The notes under the pieces are model-generated. The model saw only the letters and a list, made by a program, of their open reading frames with translations, ran no database searches and was not told the DNA's origin. A DNA stretch of 64,000 bases from Prauserella_A oleivorans (GTDB lineage Bacteria > Actinomycetota > Actinomycetes > Mycobacteriales > Pseudonocardiaceae): assembly GCF_042685745.1 (NCBI RefSeq), contig NZ_JBHUNT010000001.1:3658001-3722000 (forward strand), given 5' to 3'. Of this stretch, positions 8,832 to 16,466 are shown one piece after another. Position 1 is the stretch's first letter; each line of letters begins with the position of its first letter. A program made the position numbers and the translations under genes.

Positions 8832-10433
8832 TCACTGGCTCAGCTCCCGCCGCGGCTGGGCCGCGCTACCCAGCCGCTGATACTCCTCCCGGAGCTGCCG
8901 TTTGAGGATCTTGCCGCTCGCGTTGCGCGGGAGCGTGTCGACGAACACCACATGGCGGGGGCACTTGTAGCCGGCGAGATGCGCGCGGCAATACGCGATC
9001 ACCTCCTCCTCCGCCACGGCGTGCCTGGCGTCGCGAACGATCACCGCGCATGGTGTTTCGTCGTACTTCGCGTCCGGCACGCCGACGACCGCGCATTCCA
9101 CGATCCCGGGGTGCTCGGCGAGCACGTTCTCGATCTCGGCGGGATAGACGTTCTCCCCGCCGCTGACGATCATGTCCTTGAGCCGGTCGATGATGTAGAT
9201 GTAGCCGTCTCCGGTTATCCTGGCCAGGTCGCCAGTGCGACACCAGCCGTCCACAAAGGTCTGCGCGGTTTCCTCGGGCTTGCCCCAGTAATGCCCGCAC
9301 ACCGATGGACTGCGCAGCCACAATTCGCCGTCGGTGTCCGGCGGAACCTCGGTACCCGTCACCGGATCGACCACTTTCGCCTCCGTCAGCGGCAACGGGC
9401 GACCGACGCTCGTCGGATGTCCTTCGAGCGCTTCTGGAGACATCACGGTGGCCATGCCGCCGCCCTCGGTCAGCCCGTACGCCTGCTCCAGCCTGAGGTC
9501 GGGGAAGCGAGTCCGGATCGCGTCCACGGCCCAACGCACCAACGGTGACCCGCCGGTCAGCAACCGGCGCCAGCTCGGCAGCTCGACGTCGTCGAGCTCA
9601 GGCCAGGACATCAGCTGATAGATCAGCGCGGGTACCAGGAACACGTCCCGCACCCGATGCTGCGAGATCGCCGCGACCACGCTCTCCACGGTGATGCCGG
9701 TGGAGCGCATCACCACGACGTGCCCGCCCCGGAACAGTACCGGAAGCAGCCAGTCCTCGAACCCACTGACGTGGAACATCGGCGTGGTCGACAGGTGCAC
9801 GGCGGACTGGTCGTAGTTCCAATACAACGCCTGCATGGCGGCGAACCACACCGTGTTGCCGTGTGTCCACAGCGCACCCTTGGGAAAACCCGTGGTTCCT
9901 GAGGTGTACATCAGCATGCACGGCGTGTCGACATCCGGCTCGGCGACCTCGGGCTCGGTCGCGACGGCTTTCTCCAACACCCGCTGCGGCAGCATGCCTG
10001 CGACCCCGTCGACCTCGTCGACCCCCGGATCGAGCACGAACCGCACCACGGTCCGAACCGGAGTCTCCTCCAGCACGGGCTCGATCCGCTCGACGAAGCG
10101 GCCGTGCACGCAGAGCACGCTGGTACCCGAGTCGGCCAGGACGTAACGTAGCTCATTCGCGGTCAGGCGCCAGTTCAGCCGGACCGCGATGGCGCCCAGT
10201 CTGGTGATCGCCAGGTATAGCGCGACGTACTCGAGGCTGTTGCACATCAGGATGCCGACTCGGTCGCCTGGCCGCACACGCTGCTCCCACAAGCCGTTGG
10301 CATACCGGCGAGAACGCTCGGCGAGCTGGGCGTAGGTCCAGGTATCCCCGGACTGCAGGGTCAGCGCAGGCCGCTCGGCAGCTCTGCCACGAGCCCGTTG
10401 CAGCCACTGCCTGGTGATGATCCCGGTAAACAC
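8832..10433 (-). CDS. AMP-forming acyl-CoA synthetase/ligase
   Basis: The 533-residue ANL-superfamily enzyme carries the ATP P-loop MYTSGTTGFPKGALW and the adenine motif QAYGLTEGGG. It also has the hinge YIIDRLKDMIVSGGENVYP and the C-terminal catalytic lysine in PRNASGKILKRQLREE. It activates a carboxylic acid to an acyl-adenylate and then a CoA thioester. It is the last gene of the minus-strand operon that begins with the SDR at 16310, starting 16 bp after the TetR stop. In this setting it probably activates the acid made by the HyuA/HyuB enzyme. The sequence alone does not tell fatty, aromatic or beta-keto acid specificity. Confidence 0.92.
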   Translation of the reverse strand: MFTGIITRQWLQRARGRAAERPALTLQSGDTWTYAQLAERSRRYANGLWEQRVRPGDRVGILMCNSLEYVALYLAITRLGAIAVRLNWRLTANELRYVLADSGTSVLCVHGRFVERIEPVLEETPVRTVVRFVLDPGVDEVDGVAGMLPQRVLEKAVATEPEVAEPDVDTPCMLMYTSGTTGFPKGALWTHGNTVWFAAMQALYWNYDQSAVHLSTTPMFHVSGFEDWLLPVLFRGGHVVVMRSTGITVESVVAAISQHRVRDVFLVPALIYQLMSWPELDDVELPSWRRLLTGGSPLVRWAVDAIRTRFPDLRLEQAYGLTEGGGMATVMSPEALEGHPTSVGRPLPLTEAKVVDPVTGTEVPPDTDGELWLRSPSVCGHYWGKPEETAQTFVDGWCRTGDLARITGDGYIYIIDRLKDMIVSGGENVYPAEIENVLAEHPGIVECAVVGVPDAKYDETPCAVIVRDARHAVAEEEVIAYCRAHLAGYKCPRHVVFVDTLPRNASGKILKRQLREEYQRLGSAAQPRRELSQ

Positions 10434-10449
10434 ACCGCTCCCTTACGGA

Positions 10450-11043
10450 TCATGCGACTAAACCGTGCAATAGGGTTTTCGCGTAGAGTTTGCCGACCTG
10501 CTCGGCATCCAGTTTCCCGCTCGTCCGGTACCATTGGTATGCCCACGCGCTCATACCGATGATGCCGAACGCGAGTACGCGGCTGGACTCCACGTCCTTG
10601 AATACGCCGCTGGCGATGCCCCGTTCGATGATATCGACGATCTTTTTCTCGAATGTGTCGCGTTTCTGTTTGACGTTGTGGAAGTGATGCAGCCCGAGAC
10701 GGCGGCGTTGCTCGAAGAAGACCGTCATGTACGAGCCGTACTGCTCGACACTGCTGATGATCATCTCAACGGCTTGGGTCAGCGCCTCTCGTGGGTCGTC
10801 CTGCTCACGCTCGATTCTGGTAAGCGCATCCAGCTCTTGTTGAATGAAGATGTCGTGGATGGTCAGCAGAATCTCTTCCTTGTTCTGGAAGTGGTGATAG
10901 AACGCCCCTTTCGTCATCCCGATGCTCGCCATGATCTTGTTGACCGAGGTGGCCTCGTAGCCGTCGCGCTCGAACAGCTGCACCGCGGCGTCAAGGATCA
11001 TCTGCCGCACATCACCGGTCTGCACGTGGACGTTCATCGACAT
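10450..11043 (-). CDS. TetR family transcriptional regulator
   Basis: The 197-residue protein has a TetR N-terminal DNA-binding domain: ILDAAVQLFERDGYEATSV, then the helix-turn-helix IMASIGMTKGAFYHHFQNKE (about residues 33-52). A helical ligand domain follows, with FEKKIVDIIERGIASGVF as in regulators of acyl-CoA metabolism. The ATG at 11043 (MSMNVHVQTG) avoids overlap with the zinc-ribbon gene, which ends 14 bp upstream. It lies inside the operon between the zinc-ribbon gene and the ligase. It may bind the paired palindromes at 16375-16413 in the divergent promoter; that is inference. Codons here are less GC-rich than in neighbouring operons. Confidence 0.9.
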   Translation of the reverse strand: MSMNVHVQTGDVRQMILDAAVQLFERDGYEATSVNKIMASIGMTKGAFYHHFQNKEEILLTIHDIFIQQELDALTRIEREQDDPREALTQAVEMIISSVEQYGSYMTVFFEQRRRLGLHHFHNVKQKRDTFEKKIVDIIERGIASGVFKDVESSRVLAFGIIGMSAWAYQWYRTSGKLDAEQVGKLYAKTLLHGLVA

Positions 11044-11057
11044 GAGAGGACCGTAGC

Positions 11058-11303
11058 TCAGACCCAGTCTCGGGTCGGCGAGCGCCACGGCGGCCATGCC
11101 TCGTCCAGCGTCGGGTCCTCTACCGAGAGATGGTGGAAGCAGGACTGGCACTTCGTCACCATCTTCGGCCCGATGAAGTTCGCCACCGGGTACCGCCGCA
11201 CATCGGCGGACCCGCAGCTGGGGCAGCTCGCCGACACCGGTTGCCGGCTGACCTCCAGCCTGGACTCCTGCGGCCGAGGGAACAACAGCCTGTCGACTCC
11301 CAT
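11058..11303 (-). CDS. Small zinc-ribbon protein, putative accessory subunit of the HyuA/HyuB enzyme
   Basis: An 81-residue protein with ASCPSCGSADVRRY and, after 15 residues, KCQSCFHHL, giving a C-x2-C...C-x2-C(-x2-H) zinc ribbon. The C-terminus is Trp-rich (DEAWPPWRSPTRDWV). The ATG at 11303 has CAGGAGG upstream. It begins 22 bp after the HyuB stop and ends 14 bp before TetR, firmly inside the operon. Small zinc-binding subunits accompany ketone carboxylases of the acetone/acetophenone type, so a subunit role is plausible but not shown. I do not recognise a specific family. Confidence 0.78.
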   Translation of the reverse strand: MGVDRLLFPRPQESRLEVSRQPVSASCPSCGSADVRRYPVANFIGPKMVTKCQSCFHHLSVEDPTLDEAWPPWRSPTRDWV

Positions 11304-11325
11304 GGTGCCTCCTGTTCCTGTCTGG

Positions 11326-13260
11326 CTAGCGGATCCATTCGACCGGCGCCGCGTCCGGCGGTGACCAATCGCCCGCATCGCGTTGCTTGGCAAGGGCACG
11401 GCGCAGCTCGGCCGTGCCTGACTCGTCGAGTACGCCGTCGTCCACAACGACGCCGTAGCCCTTGGCCGCGAACTCGGGGCTGTGCAGGCCGTTGCGCACG
11501 TCCGCGAGGACCTTCGCGGGGTCGCGACGCAGCGGGTCGCCCCAGCCGCCGCCACCACCGATGACGAATCGCATCGCCTCACCCGGCTTGAGCACGATCT
11601 GGGACAGCTTGGCCGACCGGTGCGTGGCGCCGTGGCCGAACCGGCCTGCGCCCGGGTCCGGGATTCCCTCCTCGTTGAATGTGCCGAACAGTGGCTCGGC
11701 ATTGCGAATGTCGGTAGGACGCAGGTTTTCCGCAGGGTCGAACGACGGCAATCGCCAGCCGTAGAGCGGCATGCCCCGGCCGCCACCCTGAGTGCCGGAC
11801 GCGCCTCGACGGGCGCGGTCGCCGGTGATCGTGAGGACCGTTTCGGATAGCGTGCCCACCGTGTAAACGCCGCCGAAGCCGCCCCGGTATTGCCCGACAC
11901 CTGCCGAGTCCGGCATGATCTCGTGCTGCCACACCACGAGGGGGCTCTCCCGCTCGGTGTGCTCCTGCACCGGGGTCCGGCAGTTGCCGATCGACAGCAG
12001 GCAGAAGCTCAGGCCGTCACTGCGCCAGGTACCACCCCAGCCGCCTCCGGGGACGATGAACGTCGCCCATGGGTTGCCCTCGCGGCCCGGCCTGGTGTCG
12101 ATACCGCCGATGCTCAACCCGGACGCCGTGCCGGAGTCGCAGCCTATCGAATGCGCACCGGCCGCCTCGCCCACGGCCTGCGTGACCATGTTGACGATGC
12201 GGCCGCCCACGTCCATGTGATTCGAACAGCTCGACGGCGGTAGCACGCAGACCGCGCTACCCGGCGGCAGCAACGCCTCGATTGGGCGCAGCGTGCCGCT
12301 GTTCACCGGCGAGGCCGGCTCGACGATGAACTTGATGCCCTCGATACACCGTGTGCTCTCGATCCACGCGGTGCCGACGTTGCCCAAGGGCTGGCGGCCG
12401 GTCCCGGAGTAGTCCACCTCGATCGAGTCGCCGCGTACCTTCACGGTGGCGCGCAACGGGATCGGCTCGTCCTCGACGCCGTCGTCGTCCAGCGAGTCCT
12501 CCGCCACGTAGTCGCCGTCAGCAAGCTCGGCGATTCCGGCGCGCATGGCCCGCTCGGTCATGTCCATGCCGTACTTGCCACCGGCCACGACCTTGTCCGC
12601 GCCGTACTTGTCCAGTAGTGCACGGATCCGCTGCTCGCCGATCACCAAACAGCCGTACAGCGCGCGGACGTCACCGAGCACTGCGGCCGGGACGCGAACG
12701 TTCTCCAGCAGGTAGTTGAACACCGACTTCACCGGCTTGTCCGCGGCGTAGAGCAGCGTCGGCGGAAACTTCAGCTGCTCCTCGAAGTGGGTCTGCACGC
12801 CGTTGGCGAACCCGCCGGGCACGCTGCCACCCAAGTCCACCACGTGCGAGGTGGAGTGCAGCACGAACTTCGCTTCGCCGTCGACGAGCACCGGGCGCAG
12901 CAGGTTGATGTCGGCGCAGTGGATAGCGCCGCGCCACGGGTCGTTCACCAGAATGGTGTCGCCGTCACGCAGCTCCTCCTGCCACTCGTCCATGGTGAAG
13001 TTGCAGATGTGCTGGGAGGTAAAGGCATGCTGCATGCATCCCTCCCAGGAGGCGACCATCTCCCAGCCGTGCTCGGTGCGCATGTGGATGGCCGCGGTGC
13101 AGTCCATGACATCCCGCACGACTGGGGAGAAGGCACTGCGCATCAGGCTCTGGTGCATGTCCCTGGCCGCCTCGATAAGGCTGTACCGCAGGGTTTCCAG
13201 CTCGATCAGTTGCTCGTCGTCGAGTGCGGCCGTTGGCGCGGTGGTGCTGTGTTGTGTCAT
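11326..13260 (-). CDS. Hydantoinase B/oxoprolinase family protein (HyuB-like)
   Basis: The 644-residue protein matches the HyuB fold: MHQSLMRSAFSPVVRDVMDC near the N-terminus, ILVNDPWRGAIHCADINLLRPV and SHVVDLGGSVPGGFANGVQT. It ends with the glycine loop FVIGGGGGWGDPLRRDPAKV. HyuB subunits pair with HyuA in ATP-dependent hydantoinase, 5-oxoprolinase, caprolactamase and acetone/acetophenone carboxylases. In these enzymes HyuA phosphorylates and HyuB completes hydrolysis or carboxylation. The gene lies 15 bp downstream of hyuA and 22 bp upstream of the zinc ribbon. The presence of the zinc ribbon and ligase favours a carboxylase over a hydrolase, as an inference. Confidence 0.9.
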   Translation of the reverse strand: MTQHSTTAPTAALDDEQLIELETLRYSLIEAARDMHQSLMRSAFSPVVRDVMDCTAAIHMRTEHGWEMVASWEGCMQHAFTSQHICNFTMDEWQEELRDGDTILVNDPWRGAIHCADINLLRPVLVDGEAKFVLHSTSHVVDLGGSVPGGFANGVQTHFEEQLKFPPTLLYAADKPVKSVFNYLLENVRVPAAVLGDVRALYGCLVIGEQRIRALLDKYGADKVVAGGKYGMDMTERAMRAGIAELADGDYVAEDSLDDDGVEDEPIPLRATVKVRGDSIEVDYSGTGRQPLGNVGTAWIESTRCIEGIKFIVEPASPVNSGTLRPIEALLPPGSAVCVLPPSSCSNHMDVGGRIVNMVTQAVGEAAGAHSIGCDSGTASGLSIGGIDTRPGREGNPWATFIVPGGGWGGTWRSDGLSFCLLSIGNCRTPVQEHTERESPLVVWQHEIMPDSAGVGQYRGGFGGVYTVGTLSETVLTITGDRARRGASGTQGGGRGMPLYGWRLPSFDPAENLRPTDIRNAEPLFGTFNEEGIPDPGAGRFGHGATHRSAKLSQIVLKPGEAMRFVIGGGGGWGDPLRRDPAKVLADVRNGLHSPEFAAKGYGVVVDDGVLDESGTAELRRALAKQRDAGDWSPPDAAPVEWIR

Positions 13261-13275
13261 CGGCTCGTCCTTTGT

Positions 13276-15345
13276 TCAGCGGAGGGCAATCTGCAGGCTG
13301 CCCTGCTCGTCGACCTGGGCAGTCGAGCCTGCGTCGAGCAACGTCGTGGCGTAACGTTCGACGACCACGGCAGGACCGGAGACCTCGTGCTTGATCGGCA
13401 GGTGTTCCCGTTGGTAGACGGGCGTTTCCGGATGCTCGACGCCATCGAGGAGCAGGGTGGTGTGGCCGAGCAACGGGTCCGCCTCCGCCGTTTCCTTGGC
13501 CATCCTTGGCTGGGCATGCCGCCGCGCGACGCCGGAGACCTCGATCGTGGTGAGCATGATGGGGAGTTCCTCCGCGCTGAAGCCGTAGCGCGCCCGGTAG
13601 AACTCGTGCACGTCGGCGATCATCTGCTGGATCCGCTCTGCGCTCAGCTCTCCGGTCTCGAGCGGCAGCCGGTTGTCCCAGGTCTGGCCCGCGTACATGG
13701 CGTTGTACGCGCGCTCGAACGCTACCCGGGACTCCTCGACGCCCTGACGCCGCAGGTCGGCCCGCACTGACTCTTCCAGCTCACGGAACTCATGCTCCAA
13801 TGTGGACGCCGAGTCCGGGCTCAGGGTCATCATCGGCGAGCGGGCCTTGGTCGAACGCAGGTCGCTGGACAGCAGACCAAAGGCGGAGTATTCGCCTGGG
13901 CCTGCCGGGATCACCACCGAGCGCAAACCGAGCTCGCGCGCCACCCGCACCGCGACCATCGGCCCCGCTGCGCCGAAAGCGAGCAGGGAGAACTCTCGGA
14001 TGTCCACGCCACGGTAGGTCGAGATGGATCGAATCGAGCCGGCGATCTCCGAGCAGGCCAGCCGGTAGGCGCCGTCGGCCAGCCCGGTGACGGTCATGCC
14101 AAGCTGTTCGGACACAGTCGACAGAGCGCGCTCCGCGGCGGCGCGGTCCAGCTTCAGGGCGCCACCCGCGAACTGCTCCGGCTGCAGTATGCCGAGCGCG
14201 ACGCAGGCGTCGGTCAACGTAGGACGTTCGCCGCCGCGGCCGTAGGCGGCCGGGCCGGGCGAGGAACCTGCGGACTCCGGGCCGACCCGCAAGGTGCCCA
14301 ATGAGTCGAGGTGGATGATGCTGCCCGCACCGGAACCGACGCTGGTCACGTCGACCACTGGCATGGTCATGGTCAATCCGTGCTCCACCGACCACAGGTC
14401 GGTCAGCGGCGTGGCGCCGGAGCGCACGACCGCCACGTCCGAGCTGGTGCCGCCGACATCGACGGTGAGCAGGTTCGCGTGCTGGCTCGTGCGTGCCACG
14501 TGCACTGCGCCGCTGACGCCGCCCACAGGTCCGGATACCAGCTGGAACACCGGAGCTTTGGCGGTCTCGGCCACCGAGCCGACACCGCCGTTCATCGTCA
14601 TGATCCACAACGAGCCGGTGAACCCGATGTCGGCCAGCCCGTTCTCCAGCCTGCGTAGGTAGCCGGTCACGATCGGGCCGACGTAGGCGTCCAGCGCGAC
14701 GGTCGTGGTCCGCTCGCTTTCCTTGGTCACTGGATAGACCGCGGAGCTTTGCACGTACAGATCCGGGCACTCCTCGCGCAGGATCTCGACGGCCTGCTGT
14801 TCGTGCTTGTCGGTCAGGTAGGCGTTCAGGAAGCAGACCGCGACGGATCGCACGCCCTCCGCTCGCATCCGGCGGGCGGCCTCGCGGACACTGGCCTCGT
14901 CCAGCGGAACCAGCTCGTTGCCGTTGTAGTCGATCCGCTCGGTGATCCCGTAGCGGTCCTGTCTCGCGATGATCGGCCGTTCCTGATGAGGCCTGAGCCA
15001 GGTCGGGTCATAGAACCGGGGACCGAACTCCCGGTCCATCCGGCCGATGTCGAGCAGGTCGCGATGCCCGTCCGTGGCCAACAGCGCGGCGTGCGCACCG
15101 CGCCTGCTCAGCACGGCGTTGATCCCGGCGGTGTGCCCGTGCACGATTTCCTCGATCTGTTCAATCGGGATTCCGATCTCGCGCAAACCCTGCAACACAC
15201 CGAGTTCCTGTGCGTGTGCAGTGGTCAACACCTTGTGTTCGCGGGTTTCACCGGTGCCGGTGTCGACCGCGACGAAGTCGGTGAACGTTCCCCCGACATC
15301 GATTCCCAGCCACCACCTGGGCTTGGTATCCGACGGCTTCGTCAC
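13276..15345 (-). CDS. Hydantoinase A/oxoprolinase family protein (HyuA-like, ATP-dependent)
   Basis: The 689-residue ASKHA-type protein has the phosphate-1 motif LGIDVGGTFTDFVAVD at residues 13-28. It also has the family's GHTAGINAVLSRRGAHAALL, PVFQLVSGPVGGVSGAVHVA and the second phosphate motif LLTVDVGGTSSDVAVV. An acidic metal/nucleotide site (VTSVGSGAGSIIHLD) and FGAAGPMVAVRVARELG follow. It is the ATP-using subunit partnered with HyuB. Its start overlaps the SDR stop by four bases (ATGA), so they are translationally coupled. The family covers hydantoin, oxoproline and lactam hydrolases and ketone carboxylases; the substrate is not readable from sequence. Confidence 0.92.
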   Translation of the reverse strand: MTKPSDTKPRWWLGIDVGGTFTDFVAVDTGTGETREHKVLTTAHAQELGVLQGLREIGIPIEQIEEIVHGHTAGINAVLSRRGAHAALLATDGHRDLLDIGRMDREFGPRFYDPTWLRPHQERPIIARQDRYGITERIDYNGNELVPLDEASVREAARRMRAEGVRSVAVCFLNAYLTDKHEQQAVEILREECPDLYVQSSAVYPVTKESERTTTVALDAYVGPIVTGYLRRLENGLADIGFTGSLWIMTMNGGVGSVAETAKAPVFQLVSGPVGGVSGAVHVARTSQHANLLTVDVGGTSSDVAVVRSGATPLTDLWSVEHGLTMTMPVVDVTSVGSGAGSIIHLDSLGTLRVGPESAGSSPGPAAYGRGGERPTLTDACVALGILQPEQFAGGALKLDRAAAERALSTVSEQLGMTVTGLADGAYRLACSEIAGSIRSISTYRGVDIREFSLLAFGAAGPMVAVRVARELGLRSVVIPAGPGEYSAFGLLSSDLRSTKARSPMMTLSPDSASTLEHEFRELEESVRADLRRQGVEESRVAFERAYNAMYAGQTWDNRLPLETGELSAERIQQMIADVHEFYRARYGFSAEELPIMLTTIEVSGVARRHAQPRMAKETAEADPLLGHTTLLLDGVEHPETPVYQREHLPIKHEVSGPAVVVERYATTLLDAGSTAQVDEQGSLQIALR

Positions 15346-16310
15346 TGTTCCGGCTTCCTTTCCTGCGTGCCGGCGGCCGTCCCGCCGGGATCGATGGCGG
15401 CCGAGCCCACCCGTGCGGGGCTGTCCGCCGGTATCTCGTGCACCACGGACTTCTGGCCGGTCGAGCCGTTGCTGAAACCGGTCAATCCGCGTGCCGCCGG
15501 GTCGCCGCCACGTAGCACCGGGGGCAGTCTGGTGCCGGTGGCGCGCACGCCACCGTCGACGACGATCGTTTCGCCGGTGATGAAGCGCGATTCCTCGCTA
15601 CCGAGAAAGCGGACGACGGCGGCGACGTCCTGGACGGTGCCGAACTCAGGCCATGGCTGGACGTCGTGCAGCGCCTGCCTGGCGTCTCCATCCGCCGGCC
15701 GGGTCATGGGCGTGGGAATGAACCCTGGGCACACCGTGTTGACCCGTATGCGGTGGGGGCCGAGTTCCGCGGCTGCGGTGAAGCCGAGGTTGACCACCGC
15801 GGCCTTCGCGGCCGAGTACGCCTGCGGCCCGGCTCCACCGCCGAGCCCGGCGATCGAGGCGATGTTCACGATCGAGCCGCCGCCGTCCTGGCCGAGCATC
15901 ACCCGAGCGGCGTGCTTGACGCCGAGAAAGACTCCCCGGCACAAAACCGCGAAGGTGCGGTCCCAGTCCCGCACATCGATTTCGACCAGTGGCCCGAACG
16001 CGCCGCCGACCCCGGCGCAGTTCACCATGCAATCGAGGCGGCCGCTGGCGCGCACCGCCCTGCCCACCGCGGCCGCTACCGCGGACTCGTCCGAGGCGTC
16101 CGTCTCGACGAAGTCGACGGAGGCGCCATCTCCGGACAACTCGGCGACCAGTGCTGCCCCGTTCTCGGCGTGCAGGTCGGCGGCCACCACGTGCCAGCCG
16201 TCGGCGGCGAACCTGGTCAATACCGCCCTGCCGATGCCGCTGGCGCCACCGACGACAACGAGCGTCGGTGTTTGCCGGGGAACTCCGCGTTCCTGATCGG
16301 TCATCAGCAT
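15342..16310 (-). CDS. SDR family NAD(P)-dependent oxidoreductase
   Basis: The classical short-chain dehydrogenase has the Rossmann loop VVVGGASGIGRAVL (TGxxxGxG variant GGASGIG), NCAG (VNCAGVG), catalytic Ser in SIVNIASIAGLGG and YSAAK for Tyr/Lys. The C-terminal ITGETIVVDGG is also present. An unusual 55-residue tail (GTRLPPVLRGGDPAARGLTG to the end) follows the usual terminus. It probably oxidises a secondary alcohol to the ketone used by the downstream HyuA/HyuB enzyme. ATG at 16310 has GGAG at 16317-16320; GTG at 16316 and ATG at 16304 are alternatives. It is the first gene of the six-gene operon. Confidence 0.9.
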   Translation of the reverse strand: MLMTDQERGVPRQTPTLVVVGGASGIGRAVLTRFAADGWHVVAADLHAENGAALVAELSGDGASVDFVETDASDESAVAAAVGRAVRASGRLDCMVNCAGVGGAFGPLVEIDVRDWDRTFAVLCRGVFLGVKHAARVMLGQDGGGSIVNIASIAGLGGGAGPQAYSAAKAAVVNLGFTAAAELGPHRIRVNTVCPGFIPTPMTRPADGDARQALHDVQPWPEFGTVQDVAAVVRFLGSEESRFITGETIVVDGGVRATGTRLPPVLRGGDPAARGLTGFSNGSTGQKSVVHEIPADSPARVGSAAIDPGGTAAGTQERKPEQ

Positions 16311-16374
16311 CGTCACTCCATCTCGTCATTGAGAACTGGCGTGTACTAATCGGGCTGTTATTGTGATTTGGAGA

Positions 16375-16413
16375 CATACCGAGCGGTACGATCAGGCATA
16401 CCGGAGGGTACGA
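16375..16413. promoter_or_regulatory. Two copies of a 17-bp palindromic element in the divergent promoter
   Basis: CATACCGAGCGGTACGA (16375-16391) and CATACCGGAGGGTACGA (16397-16413) differ at only two positions. Each has a TACC...GGTA inverted core. The copies are 22 bp apart, about two helical turns, so they would lie on the same DNA face. They sit between the SDR operon and the monooxygenase gene and are good candidates for TetR operators, most simply for the TetR at 10450-11043. Confidence 0.65.
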
Positions 16414-16466
16414 CGAGTCATTACACAGGTCAATAACCGATCGTGGGACTATCATGGAGGGCATCG

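Noticed and set aside
11058..11900. 280-codon minus-strand frame running through the zinc-ribbon gene into hyuB
   Set aside because: Only the last 81 codons from ATG 11303 (with CAGGAGG) look like protein; the upstream part is a shadow of hyuB.
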